37,491 bases of DNA from Acidobacteriota bacterium (GTDB lineage: Bacteria > Acidobacteriota > Terriglobia > Terriglobales > Acidobacteriaceae), in the NCBI GenBank assembly GCA_021846945.1, contig JAJZVZ010000028.1, positions 1 through 37,491 on the forward strand, written 5' to 3'. Shown piece after piece: positions 16,776 through 25,147 of the stretch. The translations under genes and the position numbers were made by a program. The notes under the pieces were generated by a model. It saw only the letters and a list, made by a program, of their open reading frames with translations. It searched no databases and was not told the DNA's origin. The stretch's first letter is position 1. Every line of letters starts with the position of its first letter.

Positions 16776-18485
16776 ATGAATTTCAGGTGTCTTCTCCCCA
16801 AGGAATTGCAGGGCACTGTGGACGCGACAGCCGCCGAGTGGCACGCCAACAGCAAAGTAGACCGCTTCTGGAAAAAAGACCCAGGACTCTGGACCCGCGA
16901 CGGCGAAGAGAAATGGCTGGGTTGGATCGACATTGTCGAGCGGCAGCAGAAGGACCTGCCGCAGTTTGCCGCGCTGGCCGCGGATGTAAAGGCCAACGGA
17001 TTCAAGTCAGCCCTGCTGCTCGGCATGGGCGGCTCCAGTCTGTGCCCCGAAGTGCTGGCCGTGACCTTCGGCACGCAACCTGGGTTTCCGGCACTGCACA
17101 TCGTCGACTCCACAGATCCGGCGCAGGTGAAAGCCGCGCGGGACAAGGTGAATCTGGCTGAGACGCTGGTGGTGGTGGCAAGCAAGTCCGGCTCTACACT
17201 CGAACCGAACATCCTCAAGCAATATTTCTTTGAGGAGATGCGGAAGGCCGTAGGCGTGGAAAAGGCCGGCAGTCATTTTGTGGCCATCACCGATCCCGGC
17301 TCGAAGATGGAGCAGGTGGCGAAGGCCGATGGATTCCGGTACATCTTCTACGGCGATCCCGAGATCGGCGGCCGCTATTCGGCGCTCTCCAGCTTTGGCG
17401 TGGTAGCGGCAACGATTGCGGGACTGGATACGGCCAAGCTGCTCTCGGAAGCGGCAAAAGCCGTGGCCGAGGCCAAGTTGCCACCGGCGGAGAATCCGGC
17501 CGTGAAGCTTGGGCTGATTCTGGGCTCGGCCGCCAACGCCGGACGCGACAAGATCACCATCTTCCCATCGCCGGAGATCTTCGACCTGGGCGCATGGCTG
17601 GAGCAACTCATCGCCGAATCGACCGGCAAGCTGGGCAAGGGCATTACGCCGGTTGACCGCGAGGCCATCGGCGCACCCTCGGTCTACGGCCACGACCGCG
17701 TCTTTGCCTATGTCAAGCTGAAGAGCACGGCCGACGCGAGCCTGGACGCCAAAGTGGCCGCGCTGGAAGCCGCCGGCCATCCAGTGGTTCATTTTGAGAT
17801 TACCGGCCTCTACGAGATCTTCGGCCAGTTTTTCACCTGGGAGGTGGCAACGGCGGTGGCTGGCTCCGTAATGGGCATCAACACCTTCAATCAGCCGGAC
17901 GTGGAGGCGGCCAAGGTTGAGGCACGGGCCCTGACCTCGGAATACGAGAAGACTGGCAAGCTGCCGGAACGCGCCCCGGTGCTGGTCGATGAAGGCATCA
18001 AGCTCTACGCCACCGGCACCTATGCCGGCGCACTCAAGGAGGGAGCGCCCGCTGCGACGCTAGCGGGGTATCTGCGGGCTCATCTGGACCATATCCGCCC
18101 CGGAGACTACTTTGCCACGCTCGCCTTCGTGCCCATGTTCCCGGAGCACGAAAAGGTGATCCAGGGCTTCCGGCACAAGGTACGCGACACCAAGAAAGTG
18201 GCCACCTGCCTCGGCTTTGGCCCGCGCTTTCTGCACTCCACCGGGCAGGATTACAAGGGCGGCCCCAACACCGGCGTCTTTCTCCAGATCACCGCGGACC
18301 ACGCTACGGACCTTGCTATACCCGGCCAGAAATTCAGCTTTGGCGTGGTAATTGATGCGCAGGCCGCCGGCGATCTGGCAGTGCTGGAGTCGCGCGGACG
18401 CCGCGCCCTGCGTGTGCATCTGGGAGCCGATGTGGCGGCGGGCCTGAAGACGCTGGCCGCGGCCTTCGATCAGGCGCTGGCGTAA
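16776..18485 (+). CDS. pgi: Phosphoglucose isomerase of the Tal-Pgi type, without transaldolase domain
   Basis: 569 aa two-SIS-domain isomerase converting glucose-6-phosphate to fructose-6-phosphate. Seen: LLGMGGSSLCPEVL (81-94), DSTDPAQV, SKSGSTLEPN (136-145, phosphate-binding SIS motif), TPVDREAIGAPSVYGHDR, GYLRAHLDHIRPGDYFATLAFVP, and GFGPRFLHSTGQDYKGGPNTGVFLQIT. The sequence, including the opening KDPGLWTRDGEEKWLGW segment, resembles the isomerase half of the roughly 950-aa bifunctional transaldolase/phosphoglucose isomerases known from Acidobacteria and Cyanobacteria, rather than classical E. coli Pgi. No transaldolase is fused or adjacent; an outer-membrane protein precedes it. The ATG at 16776 (GAGGGAAAA upstream, -10 at 16733) is preferred to 16710. 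Confidence 0.88.
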   Translation: MNFRCLLPKELQGTVDATAAEWHANSKVDRFWKKDPGLWTRDGEEKWLGWIDIVERQQKDLPQFAALAADVKANGFKSALLLGMGGSSLCPEVLAVTFGTQPGFPALHIVDSTDPAQVKAARDKVNLAETLVVVASKSGSTLEPNILKQYFFEEMRKAVGVEKAGSHFVAITDPGSKMEQVAKADGFRYIFYGDPEIGGRYSALSSFGVVAATIAGLDTAKLLSEAAKAVAEAKLPPAENPAVKLGLILGSAANAGRDKITIFPSPEIFDLGAWLEQLIAESTGKLGKGITPVDREAIGAPSVYGHDRVFAYVKLKSTADASLDAKVAALEAAGHPVVHFEITGLYEIFGQFFTWEVATAVAGSVMGINTFNQPDVEAAKVEARALTSEYEKTGKLPERAPVLVDEGIKLYATGTYAGALKEGAPAATLAGYLRAHLDHIRPGDYFATLAFVPMFPEHEKVIQGFRHKVRDTKKVATCLGFGPRFLHSTGQDYKGGPNTGVFLQITADHATDLAIPGQKFSFGVVIDAQAAGDLAVLESRGRRALRVHLGADVAAGLKTLAAAFDQALA

Positions 18486-18546
18486 ACCTGTCCACTCACT
18501 TCGAGAGGATGCGGGATCACTCCCGCCGTCCTTCCGCAGGCAAAGC

Positions 18547-18584
18547 GAGGGCCCGCAACCGTGATGGCTGCGGGCCTCTGTTTT
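18547..18584 (+). terminator. Rho-independent terminator after pgi
   Basis: GAGG-GCCCGCA-A-CC and GG-C-TGCGGGC-CTC form a long GC stem with a 5-nt loop, followed by TGTTTTAC on the plus strand. It lies 60 nt past the pgi stop and 20 nt before the converging GH2 stop, so it mainly serves pgi and may also serve the minus strand. Confidence 0.8.
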
Positions 18585-18601
18585 ACCTGCAAGCGAATGC
18601 A

Positions 18602-21358
18602 CTACCGCAATCCGTACGTCTGGAACCGCAAGCCGGTCGCCGGCAACTGGTCCGGCTGCGCTTCGAGGTTGGGCCCAATGGCTGCGCCATCAGCCGACGC
18701 CGGCGTTACGGTCGTGTTCCAGCCATCCACGACTACGAGCGTGTCTTCCCCGTTGAAATCGCTCAGCGCGGCATTGATGGTGATGGTCCTGCTTTCACCG
18801 GGAACGAGCGATACGTAGTTGTCGCTGTAATACGCAGGCAGCACGCGCTCGCCCGACTTGCGGCGCAGTTGCACGTGCGCCATCAGGGCGATGCTCTTCG
18901 AGGGATTGCGCAGCGTCACCGTCACCACGCGGCGGCCGTTCGCGTCCTGGCGCTCCACCTTGGCATCGAGCGTGACCTTCGGCATGGTGTCGAGCGCCGT
19001 AAAGTCGTCAGGATGCGCGGGCATTGCGCGCCAATAAAAGTTGCTGGAGATGATCTTGCCCTGAGCGTCGAGCAGATCCAGCTTGAGAAAGTGCACCGCG
19101 GAGAGCTGCGCCGGAAACTCGACTTCACCCAGATTGGTGGCTGCCTCCGGCGCGGCCGTGACCGGCGTCGAGTGCTCGGAAGCCAGCGTGCCGTCGAGGT
19201 TGTAGATGGAAACGCGCGCCGTGGCTCCAGCGACCGGCGTGGGCAGGTTGTTGATCACCTGCAGTTCGCCGTTGGCCTGGTTGAACTGGATGTGCACCAT
19301 CTCCGACGCGTGCATGACCGCGAAGAACGAGGACATCGGTTCCAGATCGTAGTGATAAATCTGCCACACAAAGCTGGGCTGCGCCGGATCACTCATCCAG
19401 GTAATGACGGCGGTGGTCGGGTGAAACATCTCCGCATTGCGCCCCTCGTACATGGCGCGAAAGGCCTCGTAGTTTGCCATCTGCGCCTTGCGCACAAAGT
19501 CGGCGAGATTGCGGAAATTGCCGTAACGCTCGGCGATCTCGCCGGGGTACTTGTCGCCTCCCGAGTTGCCCCGGGCCAGATCGTGCTCGGCCCAGTCGTC
19601 ATTGATCGTGTTCCAATCCTTCTGCGGCATCATTCCATGAATGGATTCGAGCGTGGGAACAGAGACGCTGCCGGTTTCAGTCTTGAAATAGTCGTCGGTT
19701 ACCTTGTAAAACTCACGCGGTACGCGCCAGTAGTAGGGTCCATGCGAGCGTACGCCGTGGCCCGCCGTCGAGCTGGGCTGGTAGAGCCGCGTCGGGTCCA
19801 GCTCCGCCAACAGCTTGCGCATCTTGGCGTCAATCTCCGGCGGCGGATAGCCCTCGTTGCGCGCGCACCACAGCGCAATGGAAGGATGGTTGCGGAAGCG
19901 CAGGACTTTGTCGCGCACGTTGGCCATGTAGGTGGGAATGTCGGTGGGGTTGGGGCCGTCACCAGGATTGGGCTGGAAGAACTCGTCCCACACCAGAATG
20001 CCGTACTTGTCACACAGCTCATAAAACTCCTGGCTGGTACTCTGTCCCACCCAGTTGCGGATCAAATTCAGATGCGCCAGCTTGTGCATGTAAATCTCGG
20101 CATCGAGGCGCGCCAGCGGAATGCGCTTCATGGCTTCATCCAGGCCCCAGTCACCGCCGCGGATGAACACCGGAACTCCGTTCACTGAGATTGTCAGCGT
20201 GTCGGTGCCGGGAACGCTGTAAGTAACCTTGCGCACGCCGAAGTTCACATCCTGCTCGTCAGAGACCTTGCTCCCGGTCTTGAAGTCGAGATGGAGCTTG
20301 TACATGTTCTGCGGGCCGTAACCGTTGGGCCACCAGAGACGCGGATTCTCCATGTGCAGCGCCGGCACGGTCTTTACGGAATTGGCATGCTGCGCGGGCA
20401 CCCAGGATTCATTCACTGGCTCGAAGATGATCTTCTGGCTGCTGTGTGGCGCAAGCTCGACCCGCTGCTTGAACCGGATCGCTTCGATCTGCCCTTCCAA
20501 CTCGCCCTTCACGGTCTTGCCGCTCACGTTTTCGACCGTGGCCTCGACGGCTACGTTGGCGGAATCGGTCTTCGGCAGGGGCAGGTCGGTTGTAACCATC
20601 GGATTCTTGACCAGCACAGGGCCGGTAGCCGAAAGATAGACCTGCTGCCAGATGCCGGAATCGCGGTCGCGAATGGCGGGAATCCAGTCCCAGCCGATGG
20701 TGCAGAGAAACGTGGGGCCGTCGATGGCGCTGATGCCGCCGTTCTTGCCAATGCCGGCGAGCAAGGTATGCTCGTGCGGCACGCCCGGATGCGGCTGCGG
20801 AAACACATGCACGGCCACCACGGCCTGCTCGCCCGGCTTTACGTGCGAGGTGATATCGAATTTGCCGCGGATGAATGCCCCGCGAATCGTGCCCACATCC
20901 TCACCATTCACCCAAACGTCGGCGGAGTAATTAATGCCGTCAAAGTTGAGCCAGACCTGATGATCCTTGTATGACATGGGAACGGTAACGATCGCGCGGT
21001 ACCAGTAGGAGGTGTGCACCAGGCTTTCAGGAATGATCTCAGGCCGATTGTTCTCTCCGTAAATCGGATCGGGATAGACGTGGTTGTTTACCAGAGTGGT
21101 GAGCACCGTGCCCGGAACCGTGGCCGTGTACCAGCCGTTGGTATCGAATCCCGCGGTGGCAATCTGGGCGCCGGACTGCTGCGCCTTGGCCGCGTCCTGC
21201 AACTGCCAGCCGCTGGACAGCACAACGTTCTGCGGCGGAGCCGACTCTGCCGCAGCCAAAGCAGGCGAAAGCGTGACAAGCATCAGGAGCGCAAGCACCG
21301 GTAAAGCTGCCGTTACCAAGGCGGAAATGGATGAGTAGCAGAAACGGATCTTCGACAA
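18602..21358 (-). CDS. Secreted glycoside hydrolase family 2 (exo-glucosaminidase/mannosidase-like)
   Basis: 918 aa. A long signal peptide ends near SPALAAAES. Next come a GH2 sugar-binding jelly roll (about 45-245; VPGTVLTTLV, YWYRAIVTVP, DVWVNGEDVG), an Ig-like domain, and a TIM barrel. The general acid/base is Glu502 in CARNEG and the nucleophile Glu561 in FKTETGSVSVPTLESI. The C-terminal Ig-like domain (AHVQLRRKSGERVLPAYYSDNYVSLVPGES) is close to that of exo-beta-D-glucosaminidases and plant endo-beta-mannosidases. That points to beta-glucosaminides or mannosides rather than beta-galactosides. The start is TTG at 21358 with GGAG 6 nt upstream; a GTG at 21370 without Shine-Dalgarno is the alternative. 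Divergent from malQ. Confidence 0.85.
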   Translation of the reverse strand: MSKIRFCYSSISALVTAALPVLALLMLVTLSPALAAAESAPPQNVVLSSGWQLQDAAKAQQSGAQIATAGFDTNGWYTATVPGTVLTTLVNNHVYPDPIYGENNRPEIIPESLVHTSYWYRAIVTVPMSYKDHQVWLNFDGINYSADVWVNGEDVGTIRGAFIRGKFDITSHVKPGEQAVVAVHVFPQPHPGVPHEHTLLAGIGKNGGISAIDGPTFLCTIGWDWIPAIRDRDSGIWQQVYLSATGPVLVKNPMVTTDLPLPKTDSANVAVEATVENVSGKTVKGELEGQIEAIRFKQRVELAPHSSQKIIFEPVNESWVPAQHANSVKTVPALHMENPRLWWPNGYGPQNMYKLHLDFKTGSKVSDEQDVNFGVRKVTYSVPGTDTLTISVNGVPVFIRGGDWGLDEAMKRIPLARLDAEIYMHKLAHLNLIRNWVGQSTSQEFYELCDKYGILVWDEFFQPNPGDGPNPTDIPTYMANVRDKVLRFRNHPSIALWCARNEGYPPPEIDAKMRKLLAELDPTRLYQPSSTAGHGVRSHGPYYWRVPREFYKVTDDYFKTETGSVSVPTLESIHGMMPQKDWNTINDDWAEHDLARGNSGGDKYPGEIAERYGNFRNLADFVRKAQMANYEAFRAMYEGRNAEMFHPTTAVITWMSDPAQPSFVWQIYHYDLEPMSSFFAVMHASEMVHIQFNQANGELQVINNLPTPVAGATARVSIYNLDGTLASEHSTPVTAAPEAATNLGEVEFPAQLSAVHFLKLDLLDAQGKIISSNFYWRAMPAHPDDFTALDTMPKVTLDAKVERQDANGRRVVTVTLRNPSKSIALMAHVQLRRKSGERVLPAYYSDNYVSLVPGESRTITINAALSDFNGEDTLVVVDGWNTTVTPASADGAAIGPNLEAQPDQLPATGLRFQTYGLR

Positions 21359-21472
21359 TGGATTCTCCACGTATCGTTCAAGAGGATTTGCGGCACTGAG
21401 CGCCGGTCACACGGATTATAGCCGCCGGCGAGCCCCCAAACCGCCTCTGATCACGCCGATGATAATGGAGAT

Positions 21473-23008
21473 ATGGAATTTCAGCGCTCCTCGGGAGTCC
21501 TGCTTCACATCAGTTCCCTGCCCTCTTATGGAGGCATCGGCGACCTGGGCCCTGCCGCCCATGAGTTCATCGCCTTTTTGGCGGCAGCGCGCCAGCATCT
21601 CTGGCAAGTGCTGCCCTTGTCGCCGACCGGATTCGGCCATTCGCCCTATGCGGCCACCTCGGCCTTCGCCGGCAATCCCTCACTCATCAGCCTCGAAGTG
21701 CTCTGCGACTGGGGATGGATCGGCCGCGAAGGAATCGCCGGACTCGACGGCAGAAGCGGCAGAGTTGATTTCCAGAAGGTGGAGAGAAGCAAGCTGGCTC
21801 TGCTCTACGAAGCAGCGGAAAGCTTTCTCGACCGCGGGCCGCAGGATCCGTCGCTGGCCGGACAATGGCCCCAATTCAATGAGTTTTGCCGCGCGGAAGC
21901 GGGCTGGCTCAATGATTACGCGCTGTATGCGGTGCTGCGCCATGAATTCCAGACCGGCGCGTGGACACAGTGGCCCGAGCCGCTGCGGCGCCGCCAGCCG
22001 CGTGCGCTGGCGCGTGCGGCCGAAGAACACGCCCGTGCAGTGGCGCGTGAACAGGTGATTCAGTTTGCCTTCTCTCGGCAGTGGAAGAGCCTTCGCGACG
22101 CCGCGGCGCGCCACTCCATCCGCATCATGGGAGACGTGGCCATCTTCGTCAACATGGACTCGGCCGACGTATGGGTGCATCCCGATCTCTTCGAGCTGGA
22201 CGAGAAGCTGCATCAGGTGCGCGTGGCTGGCGTGCCACCTGACTACTTTTCCGCCACCGGCCAGCGCTGGGGCAATCCGCTCTATCACTGGGACGTACTC
22301 GCCCAGCGCGGCTTCGGCTGGTGGATCGAGCGCATTCGCCGCGCCCGCGCGCTCTATGACATCGTCCGCCTCGACCACTTCCGCGGCTTTGAGGCCTACT
22401 GGGCCATTCCCGCAGCCGAGAAGACCGCCGTGCACGGCGCGTGGATCAAGGCGCCGGGACGGGCGCTCTTTGGCGCGCTGGAAGCTGCGCTCGGGCCGCT
22501 GCCATTGGTGGCCGAGGATCTGGGCCTCATCACGCCGGAAGTGGACGCGCTGCGGCTGGAGTTGGGCCTGCCCGGCATGAAGGTGCTCCAGTTCGGCTTC
22601 AGCGACAAGGGAGCGCACATCCACCTGCCGCACCGCTTCACGCCTGCTACGGTGGTCTACACGGGCACGCACGATAACGACACCACGCAGGGCTGGTGGC
22701 ACGCGCTCGGCAAAACCGAGCGCACCGCCGTCGAAGCGCTGGTGGGACCGGTCGGCCGGCATCCGGCATGGCCGCTGATCCGCGCCGCGCACGCCAGCAT
22801 GGCGCAGGTAGCGATCGTGCCGGCACAGGACCTGCTGGAGCTGGACTCGGAGGCGCGCATGAACACACCGGCGGTTCCTGACGGCAACTGGAGCTGGCGG
22901 GCGCCGGAAGGCTGTTGGGCGCCGGAACTGGCCGCGCGCCTGGCGGCCCTGGTTGACGTCACCGATCGCGACAACGATCCGCTGGGCAAGGCCGAAGAAC
23001 GCCAGTAA
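21473..23008 (+). CDS. malQ: 4-alpha-glucanotransferase (amylomaltase)
   Basis: 511 aa GH77 enzyme that transfers alpha-1,4-glucan chains between maltooligosaccharides or glycogen, releasing glucose. It has the N-terminal SSGVLLHISSLPSYGGIGDLG, LPLSPTGFGHSPY, IRIMGDVAIFVNMDSADVW, VRLDHFRGFEAYW (nucleophile Asp301), VAEDLGLITPEV (acid/base Glu348) and TGTHDNDTTQGWW (Asp401). The length is that of the bacterial/plant D-enzyme form, not the longer E. coli MalQ. GGAG lies only 2 nt before the ATG, unusually close, but the conserved family start confirms it. Converges on the VWFA gene with a 31-nt gap. It links the sugar genes here to glycogen or maltodextrin metabolism. Confidence 0.95.
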   Translation: MEFQRSSGVLLHISSLPSYGGIGDLGPAAHEFIAFLAAARQHLWQVLPLSPTGFGHSPYAATSAFAGNPSLISLEVLCDWGWIGREGIAGLDGRSGRVDFQKVERSKLALLYEAAESFLDRGPQDPSLAGQWPQFNEFCRAEAGWLNDYALYAVLRHEFQTGAWTQWPEPLRRRQPRALARAAEEHARAVAREQVIQFAFSRQWKSLRDAAARHSIRIMGDVAIFVNMDSADVWVHPDLFELDEKLHQVRVAGVPPDYFSATGQRWGNPLYHWDVLAQRGFGWWIERIRRARALYDIVRLDHFRGFEAYWAIPAAEKTAVHGAWIKAPGRALFGALEAALGPLPLVAEDLGLITPEVDALRLELGLPGMKVLQFGFSDKGAHIHLPHRFTPATVVYTGTHDNDTTQGWWHALGKTERTAVEALVGPVGRHPAWPLIRAAHASMAQVAIVPAQDLLELDSEARMNTPAVPDGNWSWRAPEGCWAPELAARLAALVDVTDRDNDPLGKAEERQ

Positions 23009-23039
23009 ACGAAGCGCGGCAAGCCAGCCCGGAAGAGCG

Positions 23040-24674
23040 TCAGGGCGTTGGCGGTGAAGATGGCGCGTATTCCGGCCGGTAGCGATGAGGGCGTTGCTGA
23101 AGTTGAGGTGCCGGCGTCGGTTTGGCGGGCACCGTCTGGATGTCTTTGCGCGTAACATCGACGGTGCCGATACGGCCTCCGCTTTCGCATTCGACGACGA
23201 CCCGGAGGTGCTGGGCCTTGCGGGGAAAGTGGACGGAGATGTTCAATGGCGTAACCATGGCGTCACGCGCGGACGGATCCTGAACAGGCGTAGAGATGCC
23301 GATGTGCTCAAACCGCGATGCCAGGATCCTTCCATCGTTGTTGATGCTGAAGGCGGCGAGCATGAGCTGTGTTCGATTCTTGCCGTCGGGCCCGCCGTAC
23401 CAGCTCAGGTTGCGGTCCTGCAACTGGACCGTCATGTCGAGCGTGCGAGTGTCCGGGTGCCGCACCATTGATTTCATACTGACATGAAGGGCCGTGAAGG
23501 GCACGGAGGAGTCCGCGGCCTCCACGATGTCGTCCACCATCTGCTCTTGCGGGCTGACCCTCATCCGGGGGTCAGGTGCGAAGTAACCAGCCTTGGTCAC
23601 GACGTGATAGTTGCGGTTATCAACCGTAACGCGAATGCGCCGGAACTTGCCATTCTCTACACCTTCGGTGGGTTGATAGGTGAGAGTGTAGTATGCGGAG
23701 CCAAGCTCTTCAGCACGGCTCATCAGGTGCGCGAGGTCGTTGCGGTTGAAGTAGAGTCTGCCGCCGGTGGCGTTGACGAAAAGGCCGAAGTTCACATCGC
23801 CCTCAAACGGGTCGTCGTCGCCGAGATCGTCCTCTGAGTCCATGCTGCTAAGGGTCATGCCACGGCCAGAAGCGATATGGAGGCCGGGATAGATGACGAA
23901 GAGAGTGATACGCGAGTCGACCAGCATATTGGTGGTCTGGTGCGCAAATTCGCGCAGCGCGACAGCGTCGTCGCCGGTGAGGTCAGGGCTGTCGAGATAG
24001 ATGCCCGGTCCGCCGTGGCCGATCCAGATGACATTTTTGCGGCCCGGCACGCCTTTGTTTTCAAGGGAGATTTGCTGTAAGGCGTCAATGGACTGGGAAA
24101 AGCGGTCCCAGTCAAACCAGCTATTCATCTTTTCAAACGGCAGCGCGGCGGGAAGACGATCGAGCGCATGAACAAGGTCGTCGCGATTGCGGGTAAAGCC
24201 CTGGAGCATCTCAAGCGAGTCATTGCCTAAAACCATCAACTCGGCAGGCGCGGGGAGCAGGGCCGGCTGGCGCATCAGGAACCTGCGCGCTTCGTAGCGG
24301 ATGTAAGCAAAGTCGTTGAAGGTGGAATCGAGCAGATCGAGCACGAGGATATTGACCGGGGCTTTGCCGTTGGGGTTGTCCGCGCTCGAGTTGGCGCCCA
24401 TCACGTGGACTTCAGGAGCTTCAAAGGAGAAGATACGCTGCGGCTTCTTGCCCTCGGTAATGTGAAAGTCATTTTTAGTCAGGCCCGAGACGATGGTGTG
24501 CCCCTTCTTGTCGAGCACGGTGACATCGAGGAAGACCAAGGTAGAGGTGATGCGGAAAATGGGGCCGGACGGCTGCGGCTGTTGCTGCTGGCGATTATTC
24601 TGGGCAACAAGAAAGACTGCCGGCAGCAGGATGCAGGCAATGGTCGCGAGGACAACTGGCCTCAGAAATCGCAT
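23040..24674 (-). CDS. VWFA-related secreted protein of the acidobacterial family
   Basis: 544 aa. Signal peptide MRFLRPVVLATIACILLPAVFLVAQ, a Gln/Pro-rich linker, then TSTLVFLDVTVLDKKGHTIVSGLTKNDFHITEGKKPQRIFSFE, the opening typical of the VWFA-related domain expanded in Acidobacteriota (TIGR03436 type). The von Willebrand A core follows (PVNILVLDLLDSTFNDF...NVIWIGHGGPG). The metal site DxSxS reads D113-LLD-S-T, so a classical MIDAS is degenerate. The last 100 residues form a beta-rich domain ending in a Pro-rich tail. Function unknown; adhesion or complex assembly in the envelope is the usual guess. The ATG at 24674 is chosen because the 51 codons upstream lack signal character and precede a clean signal peptide. 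Confidence 0.88.
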   Translation of the reverse strand: MRFLRPVVLATIACILLPAVFLVAQNNRQQQQPQPSGPIFRITSTLVFLDVTVLDKKGHTIVSGLTKNDFHITEGKKPQRIFSFEAPEVHVMGANSSADNPNGKAPVNILVLDLLDSTFNDFAYIRYEARRFLMRQPALLPAPAELMVLGNDSLEMLQGFTRNRDDLVHALDRLPAALPFEKMNSWFDWDRFSQSIDALQQISLENKGVPGRKNVIWIGHGGPGIYLDSPDLTGDDAVALREFAHQTTNMLVDSRITLFVIYPGLHIASGRGMTLSSMDSEDDLGDDDPFEGDVNFGLFVNATGGRLYFNRNDLAHLMSRAEELGSAYYTLTYQPTEGVENGKFRRIRVTVDNRNYHVVTKAGYFAPDPRMRVSPQEQMVDDIVEAADSSVPFTALHVSMKSMVRHPDTRTLDMTVQLQDRNLSWYGGPDGKNRTQLMLAAFSINNDGRILASRFEHIGISTPVQDPSARDAMVTPLNISVHFPRKAQHLRVVVECESGGRIGTVDVTRKDIQTVPAKPTPAPQLQQRPHRYRPEYAPSSPPTP

Positions 24675-24856
24675 AGGTTTTATCGATCCGGGCAGGTGGA
24701 GAAGACACTGTCCTGAGTGGATTCTAACTAAATGCGATTGAAAAGTTGCACCCTGCGCTTGATTTTTTCCAGACCGGGATGACGCGAGGGCATTTTGTCG
24801 AGGCTGAATGAACAGCGGAAAGAGCACGATTTCGGATGGAAACTCTGAAATACTTC

Positions 24857-24985
24857 CTCAGGGGCTAAAACCCTCGCTCATTCTGCGGCACTTACGGCAC
24901 GACTAAAGTCATGCCCTGACACAAAGCACCTGGCTGATTGAGTTTGCAGCTCGCCGCGGCGAGTGAAGCCGCGCCCTTTCAAAGC
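24857..24985. repeat. Extragenic palindromic repeat element, copy A
   Basis: Three palindromic modules in a row: GGGGCTAAAACCC; GGCACGACT-AA-AGTCATGCC (24896-24915); and the 14-nt perfect palindrome CTCGCCGCGGCGAG (24950-24963) followed by TGAAGCCGCGCCC. The same modules in the same order and spacing occur at 30776-30925. The 473-nt gap it lies in (24675-25147) holds no gene that I can support. Probably a REP-like element of the genome, perhaps adding a transcript end or a protein-binding site. Confidence 0.75.
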
Positions 24986-25098
24986 ACGGGGCTTCGGCGG
25001 CATCTTCAGCCGTAACTGGCGCAAAATCAATCCAGCCTTTCGCCCGGCGCGGTTTCTCCGGCCAAACTCGCCCTCGGTTGGCACCCACGGGAGATCAG

Positions 25099-25121
25099 AC
25101 CGGCGATCACTGATCGCCGGT
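25099..25121. terminator. 23-nt perfect palindrome after the aldo/keto reductase gene
   Basis: ACCGGCGATCA-C-TGATCGCCGGT is an exact inverted repeat, 27 nt beyond the reductase stop on the minus strand. No T-run follows, so it may act as a 3'-end structure or a protein site rather than a rho-independent terminator. Confidence 0.5.
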
Positions 25122-25147
25122 GCTGTTGCCCTGACTGCTGCCTTTAC

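Noticed and set aside
16289-17161. Possible remnant transaldolase frame upstream of pgi
   Set aside because: The frame is a shadow of the barrel gene and of pgi. I found no transaldolase motif in it.
18509-20188. 559-aa plus-strand open frame
   Set aside because: Antisense to the GH2 gene, which has complete domains and catalytic residues. The plus frame shows only Arg/Val/His-rich low-information sequence.
21680-23158. 492-aa minus-strand open frame
   Set aside because: Antisense to malQ and overlapping the VWFA gene. No recognisable motif.
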